This document shows positions 19,015-27,621 of a stretch of 64,000 nt of DNA, in pieces. This stretch comes from a virus, in the IMG/VR virus record IMGVR_UViG_3300012269_000002, positions 18,407-82,406 of that record; one strand, given 5' to 3'. A program made the position numbers and the translations under genes. Numbering within the stretch: position 1 is the first letter of the stretch; each line of letters begins with the position of its first letter. The notes beneath the pieces are model-generated. The model did no database searches and was not told the DNA's origin. It saw only the letters and a list, made by a program, of their open reading frames with translations.

Positions 19015-19785
19015 ATGCATAAAAATATTAACAAAAACTTACTTAGTGAAGAAGTTAAGAGATTTAAACTAATGTCCGAGTACGCCTTCTATGAAGATAG
19101 AACACCAGACAACGGACTTAGCGATGAAGACTTAATATTAGGTATGACCGAAGATGACGATTTAAACTCAGATGAAGATGCACTTGATGCCGAAGCTGAT
19201 GCGGTAGCCGATGATTTAGGGTCTGATTTAGGGCCAGAAGGTGATGGTGGTGAAGAACTTGGTGGTGATTTAGAAGGTGGTGATGAAGATTTGGAAGATT
19301 TAGAATCCATGGACGAACCTATGGACGAACCTATGGATGAACCTATGGAGGATGATGCAGTTGAATTAGATGTAACTGAATTAGTTAATGGTACTGATGA
19401 AGCGACACAAGCAGCAAATGCTGCAAGTGCGGCAGCTGATGAAAGTAACGCTAAGATGGGAAAATTAATGGGTATGGTATCTAAATTAGAAAAACAATTG
19501 GATAGTATGAACGCAATTTCAAATAAAATTGACAACTTAGAACAAGAATTAGAAAAAAGAGCACCGACCCCAGATGAAAAAATAGAGATGAGGTCATTGG
19601 ATTCTTACCCATATAATCTTAAATTAACTGATTTCTGGTCACAACAAAAAGGTCAGTACGATGTCATGAATGACGAAGAAAAAGAAGAGGAATATACTTT
19701 AACGAGACAAGATGTTGATTCATCATACTCAGACTCAATGACTAAGGACTCGTTTGATAATACTTACGAAGAAGAGGATATTTAA
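19015..19785 (+). CDS. Highly acidic coiled-coil protein with MDEP repeats
   Basis: 256 residues. It starts MHKNINKNLLSEEVKRFKLM. A very acidic region (~45-125) is rich in D, E and G and includes three tandem MDEP units. An Ala-rich helix follows (~128-150), then a heptad coiled coil (MGMVSKLEKQLDSMNAIS) and an acidic tail. There is no catalytic motif. It may be an assembly, scaffold-like or DNA-mimic protein; none of these is shown. A strong terminator follows, ending the transcript. Confidence 0.6.
   Translation: MHKNINKNLLSEEVKRFKLMSEYAFYEDRTPDNGLSDEDLILGMTEDDDLNSDEDALDAEADAVADDLGSDLGPEGDGGEELGGDLEGGDEDLEDLESMDEPMDEPMDEPMEDDAVELDVTELVNGTDEATQAANAASAAADESNAKMGKLMGMVSKLEKQLDSMNAISNKIDNLEQELEKRAPTPDEKIEMRSLDSYPYNLKLTDFWSQQKGQYDVMNDEEKEEEYTLTRQDVDSSYSDSMTKDSFDNTYEEEDI
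19309..19344. repeat. Three tandem 12-bp units inside the acidic gene
   Basis: ATGGACGAACCT occurs twice, then once with a single silent change, encoding MDEP three times. In-frame slippage would change the number of MDEP units without breaking the gene. Confidence 0.85.
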
Positions 19786-19805
19786 CATAATTTGTGTTGC
19801 ATATT

Positions 19806-19834
19806 AAAAAGAAGGCTTTTGCCTTCTTTTTTTT
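19806..19834 (+). terminator. Rho-independent terminator
   Basis: AAAAAGAAGGC pairs with GCCTTCTTTTT around a TTTT loop, followed by a T-run. It closes the late block before the replication genes. Confidence 0.9.
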
Positions 19835-19843
19835 GTTTAAAAC

Positions 19844-19875
19844 ATTGATTTAATCGATTATATTAACTTTATTTG
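19844..19875 (+). promoter_or_regulatory. Bacteroidetes-type promoter for the gp32-uvsX region
   Basis: ATTG at 19844-19847 and TTTATTTG at 19868-19875 with spacing 20. The -7 box has one mismatch to TAnnTTTG. It lies just after a terminator and about 190 bases before gp32, leaving a long leader that may have a regulatory role (T4 gene 32 mRNA is autoregulated through its leader). Confidence 0.5.
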
Positions 19876-19957
19876 CGGTATAGGAAATATGAAAATATTT
19901 TAAAAAAAGTTGCTAAAAAAAGTTTACTTTTCGGAATTTTTACGTATATCTAATAAG

Positions 19958-20029
19958 ATGATTATTCATATGCATATTACACAAAACTACTACGAAAAAC
20001 AATTACGAGAGGTTAAATTGCCAGAATAA
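19958..20029 (+). CDS. Possible leader peptide, 23 aa
   Basis: A short open frame (start MIIHMHITQNYYEKQLREVK) ends 36 bases before the gp32 ATG. There is no ribosome site to support it. The only argument is its position in the long leader of gp32; it may be chance. Confidence 0.2.
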   Translation: MIIHMHITQNYYEKQLREVKLPE

Positions 20030-20065
20030 CTATTATAAATAACTATTACATTAAAAAAAACAATT

Positions 20066-21022
20066 ATGAGTAACATTTTTGAAAGCATGTTAAAACAGTA
20101 CGATGAATCACATAATCCCGTGGCATCAAACGCTAAAAAGTACGATTTAAAAAACTACTTTAGTACTTACCTGAAAGATGGTGTAAATCAAATCACAAAA
20201 AAAATTAGAATTTTACCTCCTATGGAAGGGTCAACCGTTCCCTGGGTAGTAAAGTGGGGTCACAAAATTCAAGTTGAAGGCTCTTGGAAAACATTCGCAT
20301 GTCTTAAACATGAGTATGAAGATGCATGTCCTTTCTGTGAAGCTAGAGAGGTTCTATTATCCTCTGGTGAAGCTAGTGATAAAGAGTTAGCTAAAAAATA
20401 TTCGGCTAGAATGATGTATGTCGTTAAAGTTATCGACAGAGATTTTGAATCAGAAGGAGTTAAATTCTGGAGATTTAATCACGATTACAGAAAAACTGGT
20501 ATTTTCGATAAAATAATGGGAGCTATTAAAGCGGTTCAACATGATATATCGGACCCACAAACTGGTAGGGATTTGAATATTGAAATCGCAAGAGACCAAA
20601 ACAAAAGACCAGTTGTCCAATCAATATCTTACCCATTAGTATCAACACCATTAAATGCGGATGCTGGAATAGCTACCGATTGGTTGTCTGACACTAGAGT
20701 TTGGCAAGATGTTTATAGTGTAAGAGATTATAACTATTTAGCGATTGTAGTTAGTGGAGAAGTTCCAGTATGGAGCAAGGCTAAAGAAAAGTTCGTTGCA
20801 AAATCATCACTTGATGTACCTAATACTGGTGGAGATAAGTCTCATGATGATTTAGATTCTGAATTAGTTATGGGTGGACCTAAAGTTAATCCTACCGACA
20901 ACACCGCTAAAGGTGTGGTTCAGGTTAGTACACCAGCAGTTGATTTAGCTAAAGTTAATACAGTTAAACCTAAACCATCTCAAATCGAAGAAGATGATGA
21001 GGATGATGACTTACCATTCTAA
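20066..21022 (+). CDS. 32: gp32-like single-stranded DNA-binding protein with bacterial SSB-type acidic tip
   Basis: 318 residues, close to T4 gp32 (301). The N-terminus is followed by TKKIRILPPMEGSTVPWVVK. The zinc-binding module reads ACLKHEYEDACPFCEAREVL, with Cys, His, Cys and Cys ligands near residues 74-92. The OB-fold part follows, to about 245. The C-terminus is a flexible acidic tail ending EEDDEDDDLPF. T4 gp32 also has an acidic tail, but this ending matches the bacterial SSB tip (DDDxPF) that recruits repair enzymes. It coats ssDNA at replication forks and in recombination, and heads the cluster with uvsX, exonuclease and helicase. Confidence 0.9.
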   Translation: MSNIFESMLKQYDESHNPVASNAKKYDLKNYFSTYLKDGVNQITKKIRILPPMEGSTVPWVVKWGHKIQVEGSWKTFACLKHEYEDACPFCEAREVLLSSGEASDKELAKKYSARMMYVVKVIDRDFESEGVKFWRFNHDYRKTGIFDKIMGAIKAVQHDISDPQTGRDLNIEIARDQNKRPVVQSISYPLVSTPLNADAGIATDWLSDTRVWQDVYSVRDYNYLAIVVSGEVPVWSKAKEKFVAKSSLDVPNTGGDKSHDDLDSELVMGGPKVNPTDNTAKGVVQVSTPAVDLAKVNTVKPKPSQIEEDDEDDDLPF

Positions 21023-21050
21023 ATTAAATTAAAATATAATACAATATAAT

Positions 21051-21073
21051 AATGGGTGTGTGATGCACCCATT
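21051..21073 (+). other. RNA hairpin between gp32 and uvsX
   Basis: AATGGGTG pairs with CACCCATT around a 7-base loop. It has no T-run, so it is more likely a processing or attenuation element than a full terminator. It would let gp32 be made in excess over uvsX. Confidence 0.5.
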
Positions 21074-21102
21074 GTTATCTACAATAATTAATAAATTTAA
21101 AT

Positions 21103-22206
21103 ATGGCAAAAAAAGCACCAAAAAAAGTAGTAGAAAAGAAAAATTTTGATTTAGATTCGTTCTTAGAATCCGAAAATTTAAACTCAGACCCAAAAGATAA
21201 AGAATTATCCTGGGTACCATTATCAAAGGCTTGGCATGATTCATTAAAATTACCTGGTTTTCCAAGAGGTTTTGTTAGCTTAATTAGAGGTTATTCAAAT
21301 ACAGGTAAATCAACAGCATTTTATGAGGCCATTGCTGGCGCACAAAAAATAGGCGACTTTGCCGTGGTTATTGAAACCGAAGGTAACTGGAACGATGGTC
21401 ACGCAAAAATGGTCGGGGTTAAGTTTAAAGAAGTGGTAGATGAAAAAACTGGCGAGATAACCGAAAAACCAGATGGGTTTATGTTACTTAGAGGTAAGGA
21501 TTTATATGATAGATATAAAAACTATGACCACAAGGATTCAAAAATGACCACAAAACCAACTAGGGGTGAACCAGTTATTGAAGATGTTGCGTTATTTATT
21601 AATGAAATGATTGACAAACAATCAGAAGGTTTAATAGATAGAAACATGGTATTCCTTTGGGATTCAATCGGAACACTTAACTGTTATAAATCAGCAGTAT
21701 CTAATGCTAGTAATAACATGTGGAATGCTGGCGCAATGGGATGCTTCCAATCACTGGTTAACTTTAAGATACCAGCGAGTAGAGATATCGATAGTGAGTA
21801 TATTAATACATTTATATGTGTTCAAAAAATATGGTTGGATAGTATGAACGGTACGGTAATTAAACACAAGGGTGGTGAATTTATGTTCTATAATTGTAGA
21901 ATACTGGTACACTTAGGTGGTATATTAACACATGGTACTACTAAATTAAAAGCTAAATCATTAGGCCAAGATTACCAATATGGAATTAAGGCTAAGATTA
22001 GGTGTGAGAAAAATCATGTAACGGGTATTGAAAGAAGTGGAGATATCGCTTCAACACCTCACGGATATGTTAATCCAGATGAACTTGATGAGTACAAAAA
22101 AGAACACCGTGCATTCATTCATGAAGCATTGAGTGTAGATTATGATGCAAAAATTGACTTTTCAGAAGAAGATGGCAATTTTGATGATGTGGATAAGGAA
22201 AGTTAA
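21103..22206 (+). CDS. uvsX: UvsX-type RecA recombinase
   Basis: 367 residues (T4 UvsX 391). Walker A is GYSNTGKSTAFYEA (~residue 67-75). The acidic strand FAVVIETEGNW corresponds to the RecA beta strand with catalytic Glu, and Walker B is MVFLWDSIGTL. The N-terminus is Lys-rich (MAKKAPKKVVEKK) and the C-terminus acidic (FSEEDGNFDDVDKE). It forms filaments on ssDNA with gp32 for strand exchange and recombination-dependent replication. It is followed 30 bases later by the exonuclease gene. Confidence 0.95.
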   Translation: MAKKAPKKVVEKKNFDLDSFLESENLNSDPKDKELSWVPLSKAWHDSLKLPGFPRGFVSLIRGYSNTGKSTAFYEAIAGAQKIGDFAVVIETEGNWNDGHAKMVGVKFKEVVDEKTGEITEKPDGFMLLRGKDLYDRYKNYDHKDSKMTTKPTRGEPVIEDVALFINEMIDKQSEGLIDRNMVFLWDSIGTLNCYKSAVSNASNNMWNAGAMGCFQSLVNFKIPASRDIDSEYINTFICVQKIWLDSMNGTVIKHKGGEFMFYNCRILVHLGGILTHGTTKLKAKSLGQDYQYGIKAKIRCEKNHVTGIERSGDIASTPHGYVNPDELDEYKKEHRAFIHEALSVDYDAKIDFSEEDGNFDDVDKES

Positions 22207-22236
22207 AAATAGTATTAACCTTTAAAGGTAAAAGTT

Positions 22237-23292
22237 ATGAGAAGATTGCCACCTAAAGAATTAGGTAATAAAGCAATTCAAAGTACATTAGTAGTCGATG
22301 GTAATGCCCTCTATAAAAGAGGTTTTATCGGGGCTAGGGAAGAATACAACCACAAGGGTAAACAAATAGGTGGTGTATACCAATTCCTAACGGTTTTAAG
22401 GAAGTTATTAGAAGATAATTTATATCACAATGTATTTGTGTTTTGGGACGGTGATTTTTCTGGAAAACTAAGGTGGGAAATTTACAAAGATTATAAAATA
22501 GCTAGAGGTAAGGACTATATAAATGGGACTAAACCTGACGACCCATCTGAAATCATACAAAGGGGTATGGTATTCAATTATTTGGAAGAGTTATACGTTA
22601 GACAACTTGTGGATAATGTTGTCGAGGGTGATGATTTCATAGCCTATTACTGTAAGGTTAAAAAGGAACATGAAAAAATTACAATAGCCACAAGCGATAG
22701 GGATATGTGCCAATTAATTACGGATGATGTTAGAATCTATATGTTAGATTTAAAGACATATGTAACTAAGGATAATTTTAATACATATTTTAAATATCAT
22801 TTAGATAATGCCGCACTAATGAAAATATTATGTGGTGATAATAGTGATAGTATTAAAGGTGTAAGAAGACTTGGTGAAGGTACACTATTAAAACATTTTC
22901 CAGAGTTGACCGAAAGGAAGGTAGAGTTAGATGAAATTATAGAGGGTGCAATAAAACTACAGGGTGAAAGAATATCCAATAAACAAAAACCCCTACAAAT
23001 TCTGACCAATATTTCAGAAAGTATAACTGACGGAATACAAGGTAGTGATTTATTTGAAATAAACCGAAAACTAGTTGATTTGACAGTACCACTATTAACC
23101 GAAGGGGCAATAGAGGAAATAAATAACCTAATCGATTCACCAATGAGTGACGATAGAAGCATAAAAAAAGTATATGCGATGTTAAAAGAGGATGGGATAG
23201 ATAAGATGTTAGGTGAACATAGATTTACCGAGTACCTATTACCGTTTAAAAAATTAATTGAAAGAGAGAAAAAAAATAACATTTTAAATTAA
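22237..23292 (+). CDS. rnh: 5'-3' exonuclease / RNase H (FEN family)
   Basis: 351 residues, slightly longer than T4 RNase H (305). FEN/PIN-type metal-binding acids are visible in order: TLVVDGNALYKRG (first Asp), VFWDGDFSGKLRW, VVEGDDFIAYYC and ITIATSDRDMCQL, followed by a helix-hairpin-helix region (CGDNSDSIKGVRRLGEGTLL). It removes RNA primers and nicked 5' ends during lagging-strand synthesis, together with gp32. Confidence 0.9.
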   Translation: MRRLPPKELGNKAIQSTLVVDGNALYKRGFIGAREEYNHKGKQIGGVYQFLTVLRKLLEDNLYHNVFVFWDGDFSGKLRWEIYKDYKIARGKDYINGTKPDDPSEIIQRGMVFNYLEELYVRQLVDNVVEGDDFIAYYCKVKKEHEKITIATSDRDMCQLITDDVRIYMLDLKTYVTKDNFNTYFKYHLDNAALMKILCGDNSDSIKGVRRLGEGTLLKHFPELTERKVELDEIIEGAIKLQGERISNKQKPLQILTNISESITDGIQGSDLFEINRKLVDLTVPLLTEGAIEEINNLIDSPMSDDRSIKKVYAMLKEDGIDKMLGEHRFTEYLLPFKKLIEREKKNNILN

Positions 23293-23297
23293 AAACT

Positions 23298-23792
23298 ATG
23301 GAGAAAGTAAAAAAGAATTTTTGGGACGACTTTAGGTTTGAATTCAACCTTTACATCAATGACAATATTATATGTCAAAGAATGTTTAACGTTAAAGGCT
23401 ACAATAAACAAGTCTTAAATTCATTAGAATTAAATGAGTTAATGAGGTCATTAACGGGTATCAACAACAATGAATTAGGGTATATGGGTGTTATCCCAAC
23501 CTACTTTAAATATTTGTGTTCAAATGTGTCTTGGAGACATTATAACCCTTACAGGTTATCTGAGACTAGTGAAAACGTAAAACCTATGTTTGATAGTGAA
23601 GATATTTTCACATTTGAAATCAAGGTTGACAAGCGAGTTGTTGCCAAAAGTCAATTCTCAGGTAATTGGTTCCAAACGGACGTTAGGTATGCCGTTAATA
23701 TTAGAGACATTATCCCAGAGATAATTTCAGAAATAGAGGAATATATGAGTAGAGAAGAGTACACCTTACCTTACGAATCTGGGGTTTATTAA
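23298..23792 (+). CDS. Protein of unknown function in the replication cluster
   Basis: 164 residues starting MEKVKKNFWDDFRFEFNLYI. It is mixed alpha/beta with several aromatic residues (SNVSWRHYNPYRL). I do not recognise it. It begins 5 bases after the exonuclease stop and ends in a terminator, so it is the last gene of the gp32-uvsX-rnh unit and probably serves DNA replication. T4 places loader gp59 and other small proteins in comparable spots, but no sequence motif links this protein to them. Confidence 0.6.
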   Translation: MEKVKKNFWDDFRFEFNLYINDNIICQRMFNVKGYNKQVLNSLELNELMRSLTGINNNELGYMGVIPTYFKYLCSNVSWRHYNPYRLSETSENVKPMFDSEDIFTFEIKVDKRVVAKSQFSGNWFQTDVRYAVNIRDIIPEIISEIEEYMSREEYTLPYESGVY

Positions 23793-23804
23793 CCCCAGAT
23801 TTTT
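23776..23804 (+). terminator. Rho-independent terminator
   Basis: AATCTGGGGTT (23776-23786) pairs with AACCCCAGATT (23791-23801), followed by a short T-run. The left arm lies in the end of the preceding gene. It separates that unit from the helicase gene. Confidence 0.75.
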
Positions 23805-23841
23805 AAATCCCCATTTATAAAGTTAAAAAGTTTGAATAATT

Positions 23842-26286
23842 ATGAGTAAAATAGATAAAGATAAGTTAGGGTATTTAGGTATTGATTTCCAATATAGGTT
23901 ATTACAGCAAATTATAGTAGATAGAAAATTTGGTGAGTCGATTATAGATATAATGACACCAAATTACTTTGAAGATGCATTTTTAAGGAGTGTTGCTGGT
24001 AAAATAAAGGATAACTACGAAAAATACGAAACAATACCAGACATGAATAGTTTGGAATCTATATTATATGAAAATATAATTGATGAAGTTGACAAGGAAA
24101 TGTATATCAGTTCCCTTAAAAGAATCAAAGAGGCCGAACAGAACAATAGTCTTAGAACCCAAGACATTGCAATGAAATTTTGCAAACAACAAGAGTTAAA
24201 AAAATCTGTAAGAGAAATGCAGTTGATAATTGAAAAGGGTGACTTGGACGATTATCATTTATGTGAAGAACTTCTTAAGAAAGCCTTAGAGGTCGGACAT
24301 AGTAAAGATGATGGTATAGATGTATTCTATGATATCGAAAGTGTATTATCCGAAGATTTCAGGGACCCAATACCAACGGGTATCGATGGATTGGATACTT
24401 ACATGGATGGTGGATTGGCTAAAGGTGAATTAGCGGTGATTTTAGCCCCTACTGGGGTTGGTAAAGCTCAACCTCTTACATCTAAAATATTAACACCTAA
24501 CGGTTGGACAACTATGGGAAAAATACAAGTTAATGATTTTGTTATTGGTGATGATGGTAAAAAGACTAAAGTTATTGGTGTGTTTCCACAAGGTAAACGA
24601 CCTATATATGAAATTAAATTTAACGATGGTACATCTACATTATGTGATGAAGAACATTTATGGTCTGTAAATACAATAAACCAACGTAATCGTAAAACTA
24701 AAAAAAATGGTAAAGTAGTTTATCTACCAAGTGATGATAGTTTTAAAACGATTAAAACTAAAGACATGTTAGATGATATTAAAAAATGGGGTGGTAAAAA
24801 TAATTATAAAATACCCATAGTTAAACCAGTTCAATTTGAAAATAATACTAAATTACCTATCGACCCATATGTAATGGGATTAATATTAGGTGATGGATGC
24901 ATTACGGATTCAAATCAACCTAGAATAACAACTAAAGATGAATTTATTGTTAATGAAGTTAAGAGTAGGTATAATGATGTTAATATTTATTCTAGAGAAC
25001 GTTATATTGAAGAAAATAGTACCAATAAAATTATGTTAAATAAAAGGAGTATTCTTGAAATATCATTATTAGGTGCTAAATCTAAATTAAGTGATTTAAA
25101 ATTATATGGTTGTAATAGTGAATCTAAATTTATACCTAACTTATATTTGTTTAATACTATAGAAAATAGGTTATCTTTGTTACAAGGTTTAATTGATAGT
25201 GATGGTTACATTAATTCACATAGAATAGAATATGTGACTGTTTCAGAATCGCTATGTAATGGAATGATTGAGTTAATTCGTTCATTAGGTGGTAAAGTTA
25301 GTTTTAAAACGAAAATAGGTTCATATAAAAATAAATTAGGTGAAATTATTAACTGTAAAAAATATTATAGATTATCTATGAGTTTACCCAATAATGGTAT
25401 TATACCTTCCTTATTACCTCGTAAACGTAATAAATTTATAAATAGGGAAAAATATTCTAGTAATAAATTTATTACCTCAATTGAATATCACGGACATTTA
25501 GAGGCACAATGTATTATGGTAGATAATATTAATCATTTATATGTGACAGATGATTATATTGTAACTCATAATACCACATTGAGCACTAAGTTAGCAAACC
25601 ACGCTAAAAACATAGGTAAAAACGTTCTACAGATATTCTTTGAGGATAACCCAAAGATAATTCAGAAGAAACATTTAACATGTTGGATGGAAGGTAAATA
25701 CACATTAAACGAGCTAAGTGAAAATAAAGAAGAAATATTTGCTGTTGCCGAGGAAATGCAAAGTAGACCTGGAACTATTAGATTAAAAAAATTTCCTAGT
25801 GATAGTACTACAATTCCGATAATTAAACAGTATATTAAAAAATTGATGTCACAAGGATTTAAACCTGATTTAGTTATATTGGATTATATTGACTGTGTAC
25901 AATCAAGTAAACAATATAAGGAAAGTTGGGATGCGGAAGGTAATGTAATGCGACAATTTGAAACGATGTTATCAGAACTTGATATGGCTGGTTGGACCGC
26001 TGTTCAAGGTAACCGTTGTGTTTCTATTGATACTCATGTAGTTACTAAGAAAAATGGTAATATAAAAATAAAAGATATTGTTGAAGGTGATGAAATATTA
26101 ACACATAAAGGTTATAAGAAGGTAACACATGTATTTCCTATTGAAAAGCAACCGATATATAAAATAAAATTAAAATCTGGTAAAACTATAAATGTATCTA
26201 AAAAACATAAGTTTCCAACTAGTGATGGAAAACTTTTATCAATACAAGATGGTTTAAAAGTGGGTGATAAATTATTAACTAAATAA
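23842..26286 (+). CDS. 41: gp41-type replicative helicase, N-terminal gene (contains a contiguous intein and a split-intein N half)
   Basis: 814 residues. Host protein parts are residues 1-208 (N-terminal domain, RecA-fold start LAVILAPTGVGK) and the stretch encoded by 25573-26016 (148 aa: TTLSTKLANHAKNIGKN, Walker B LVILDYIDCVQ, end TAVQGNR). Removing the intein at 24466-25572 gives GVGK-TTLS, a perfect P-loop. The last 89 residues are a split-intein N half starting CVSIDTHVV. The C half and the rest of the helicase are encoded at 27469-27957. Joined, the mature helicase is 467 residues (T4 gp41 475). It unwinds DNA at the fork with the gp61-type primase encoded at 61.5 kb. Confidence 0.95.
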   Translation: MSKIDKDKLGYLGIDFQYRLLQQIIVDRKFGESIIDIMTPNYFEDAFLRSVAGKIKDNYEKYETIPDMNSLESILYENIIDEVDKEMYISSLKRIKEAEQNNSLRTQDIAMKFCKQQELKKSVREMQLIIEKGDLDDYHLCEELLKKALEVGHSKDDGIDVFYDIESVLSEDFRDPIPTGIDGLDTYMDGGLAKGELAVILAPTGVGKAQPLTSKILTPNGWTTMGKIQVNDFVIGDDGKKTKVIGVFPQGKRPIYEIKFNDGTSTLCDEEHLWSVNTINQRNRKTKKNGKVVYLPSDDSFKTIKTKDMLDDIKKWGGKNNYKIPIVKPVQFENNTKLPIDPYVMGLILGDGCITDSNQPRITTKDEFIVNEVKSRYNDVNIYSRERYIEENSTNKIMLNKRSILEISLLGAKSKLSDLKLYGCNSESKFIPNLYLFNTIENRLSLLQGLIDSDGYINSHRIEYVTVSESLCNGMIELIRSLGGKVSFKTKIGSYKNKLGEIINCKKYYRLSMSLPNNGIIPSLLPRKRNKFINREKYSSNKFITSIEYHGHLEAQCIMVDNINHLYVTDDYIVTHNTTLSTKLANHAKNIGKNVLQIFFEDNPKIIQKKHLTCWMEGKYTLNELSENKEEIFAVAEEMQSRPGTIRLKKFPSDSTTIPIIKQYIKKLMSQGFKPDLVILDYIDCVQSSKQYKESWDAEGNVMRQFETMLSELDMAGWTAVQGNRCVSIDTHVVTKKNGNIKIKDIVEGDEILTHKGYKKVTHVFPIEKQPIYKIKLKSGKTINVSKKHKFPTSDGKLLSIQDGLKVGDKLLTK
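24466..25572 (+). mobile_element. Contiguous LAGLIDADG intein in the helicase P-loop, class 3 type
   Basis: 369 residues. The first residue is Ala (AQPLTSKILTPNG) instead of Cys or Ser. Block B has EEHLWSV, block F has AQCIMVDNINHLYVT, and the end is VTHN before Thr+1. Trp in block B, Cys in block F and Thr before the terminal His-Asn form the W-C-T set that marks class 3 inteins. In that class the block F Cys starts the splicing reaction. Two LAGLIDADG motifs (VMGLILGDGCI and LLQGLIDSDGYI) show an endonuclease domain that can home into empty helicase genes. Boundaries are set by the exact restoration of GVGKTT. Confidence 0.9.
26017..26286 (+). mobile_element. Split intein N half (helicase)
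   Basis: 89 residues from CVSIDTHVV to a stop. It has block A Cys1, a GDEIL strand and a block B-like SKKHKF. Length and pattern match the N halves of the known phage gp41 split inteins (about 88 residues). It pairs with the C half at 27469-27621. Confidence 0.9.
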
Positions 26287-26325
26287 CTTTTTTGTACTGC
26301 GGTTAACTTTTTAATAAATTATAAC

Positions 26326-26332
26326 TATTTAT
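26326..26332 (+). promoter_or_regulatory. TATTTAT motif (putative phage promoter)
   Basis: ACTATTTATAATGAAA just before the nuclease gene. If this is its promoter, the ATG at 26346 rather than 26334 is the real start. Confidence 0.45.
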
Positions 26333-26333
26333 A

Positions 26334-27476
26334 ATGAAATATATTATGAAAAAGTTAACTGCAAAATATATTATTAATAGGAAAATGTTTAATAATATTG
26401 AAGAAAATACGATTACTGAAAGACATTTAAATGAAATTGATAAAATTTTAAAAAAATATGATAATAAAACTATAAAAAATAGGTTAAAAAATATTCATGA
26501 TTTTATAAAATATAATGTTGATGGGTGTTGGTTAGAAAGGATAAATATTATTAGAACTGTTTTAAAAAATGATGTAACATCTGATTATGCTTTAGAAATA
26601 AGATATGGAAAAAAAAATGTAGAAAAAAAGAAAAAAGATTTTTCAAGTAAATTTGGACATAGTTTAGAAAAATATAAAAAAAAATATGGTGAGTTGTTAG
26701 GTAAAATAAAATGGGAAGAATATTTAAAAAAATCAAAAACACCTTGGGGTTTAGATGCATGTATTGAAAAATTTGGTAAAATAAAAGGTCCTAAAAAATG
26801 GGATGAAAGACTAAGTAGAAAAAATAAAACTATGTCTGAGCGAAAATTAATAAAACCATATAGAAATGGTAGAACTTTAAAAGAATATCAAAATAGGTAT
26901 GGAATTGAAGAAGGTTTTATTAAATGGGATAAAAGAAATAAAAAACAAAGTTATAGATTTAGTAAAAAATATTATATAAATACTTTTGGTGAAAAGGTTG
27001 GTAATGAAAAATGGAATGAATATCGTAAAAGAATGAATTTAACTTCATTAGATAGTTTCATAAAACGTTACGGTAAAAAGAAAGGTATTGAAAAGTTTAA
27101 CACTTACATAAGTAAATGTTTTAAAAGTGGTTCTTTTTATAGTAAAATTTCACAAGAATTATTTTTTGAAATTTATAATAAATTAACTGAAAATATAAAA
27201 AAGGGTGTTAGATTTGCTAAATTGAATGGTGAGGAAGTATTTCACGTTAATCAAGATGATTTAAAAATAATAATGGTTGATTTTAAATGTGGTAATAGAA
27301 TAATAGAGTTTGATGGTGATTATTGGCATGATAATACTAAACAAAAAATAATTGATAAAAAACGAGATGAGTATTTAAAAAGTAAAGGTTATAATATTAT
27401 GAGAATATGGGAATCAGAGTATTTGAAAAATAAAAATAAAATAATAAATAAATGTTTAAAATTTATAAATGAATAG
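26334..27476 (+). CDS. Vsr-type homing endonuclease lodged between split-intein halves
   Basis: 380 residues from 26334 (376 from the likelier ATG at 26346, which leaves room for the TATTTAT motif). Residues ~118-265 contain five repeats of the form '(Y/F)GxxxGxxK(W/F)xxY' (for example KYGELLGKIKWEEYLKK and TFGEKVGNEKWNEYRK), probably DNA-reading modules. The C-terminal ~90 residues are a Vsr-fold nuclease: MVDFKCGNRIIEFDGDYWHD, then YNIMRIWESEYLKN, the signature of the nuclease family described with split inteins in 'fractured' phage genes. It overlaps the C half gene by 8 bases. It probably cuts helicase genes lacking the element, spreading the whole intein-nuclease cassette. Confidence 0.85.
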   Translation: MKYIMKKLTAKYIINRKMFNNIEENTITERHLNEIDKILKKYDNKTIKNRLKNIHDFIKYNVDGCWLERINIIRTVLKNDVTSDYALEIRYGKKNVEKKKKDFSSKFGHSLEKYKKKYGELLGKIKWEEYLKKSKTPWGLDACIEKFGKIKGPKKWDERLSRKNKTMSERKLIKPYRNGRTLKEYQNRYGIEEGFIKWDKRNKKQSYRFSKKYYINTFGEKVGNEKWNEYRKRMNLTSLDSFIKRYGKKKGIEKFNTYISKCFKSGSFYSKISQELFFEIYNKLTENIKKGVRFAKLNGEEVFHVNQDDLKIIMVDFKCGNRIIEFDGDYWHDNTKQKIIDKKRDEYLKSKGYNIMRIWESEYLKNKNKIINKCLKFINE

Positions 27477-27621
27477 TGATATGAATAAATATGATATTAG
27501 TATGGATGATTTTTCATTAGATGAAATAGAATCCATAGAATTAATGGGCGAAGAAGATACAATAGATATAACAGTAGAAGATACACATATGTTTTATGCT
27601 AATGATATTTACACACATAAT
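27469..27621 (+). mobile_element. Split intein C half (helicase)
   Basis: Up to 51 residues, with block F (TIDITVEDTHMFYANDIY) and block G ending in His-Asn, followed by Ser+1. It is a standard C half, partner of 26017-26286. Confidence 0.9.

Noticed and set aside
19089-19535. Minus-strand Ser-rich open frame opposite the acidic gene
   Set aside because: It is the complement of Asp/Glu-rich codons; the plus-strand gene has the clear start, spacing and terminator.
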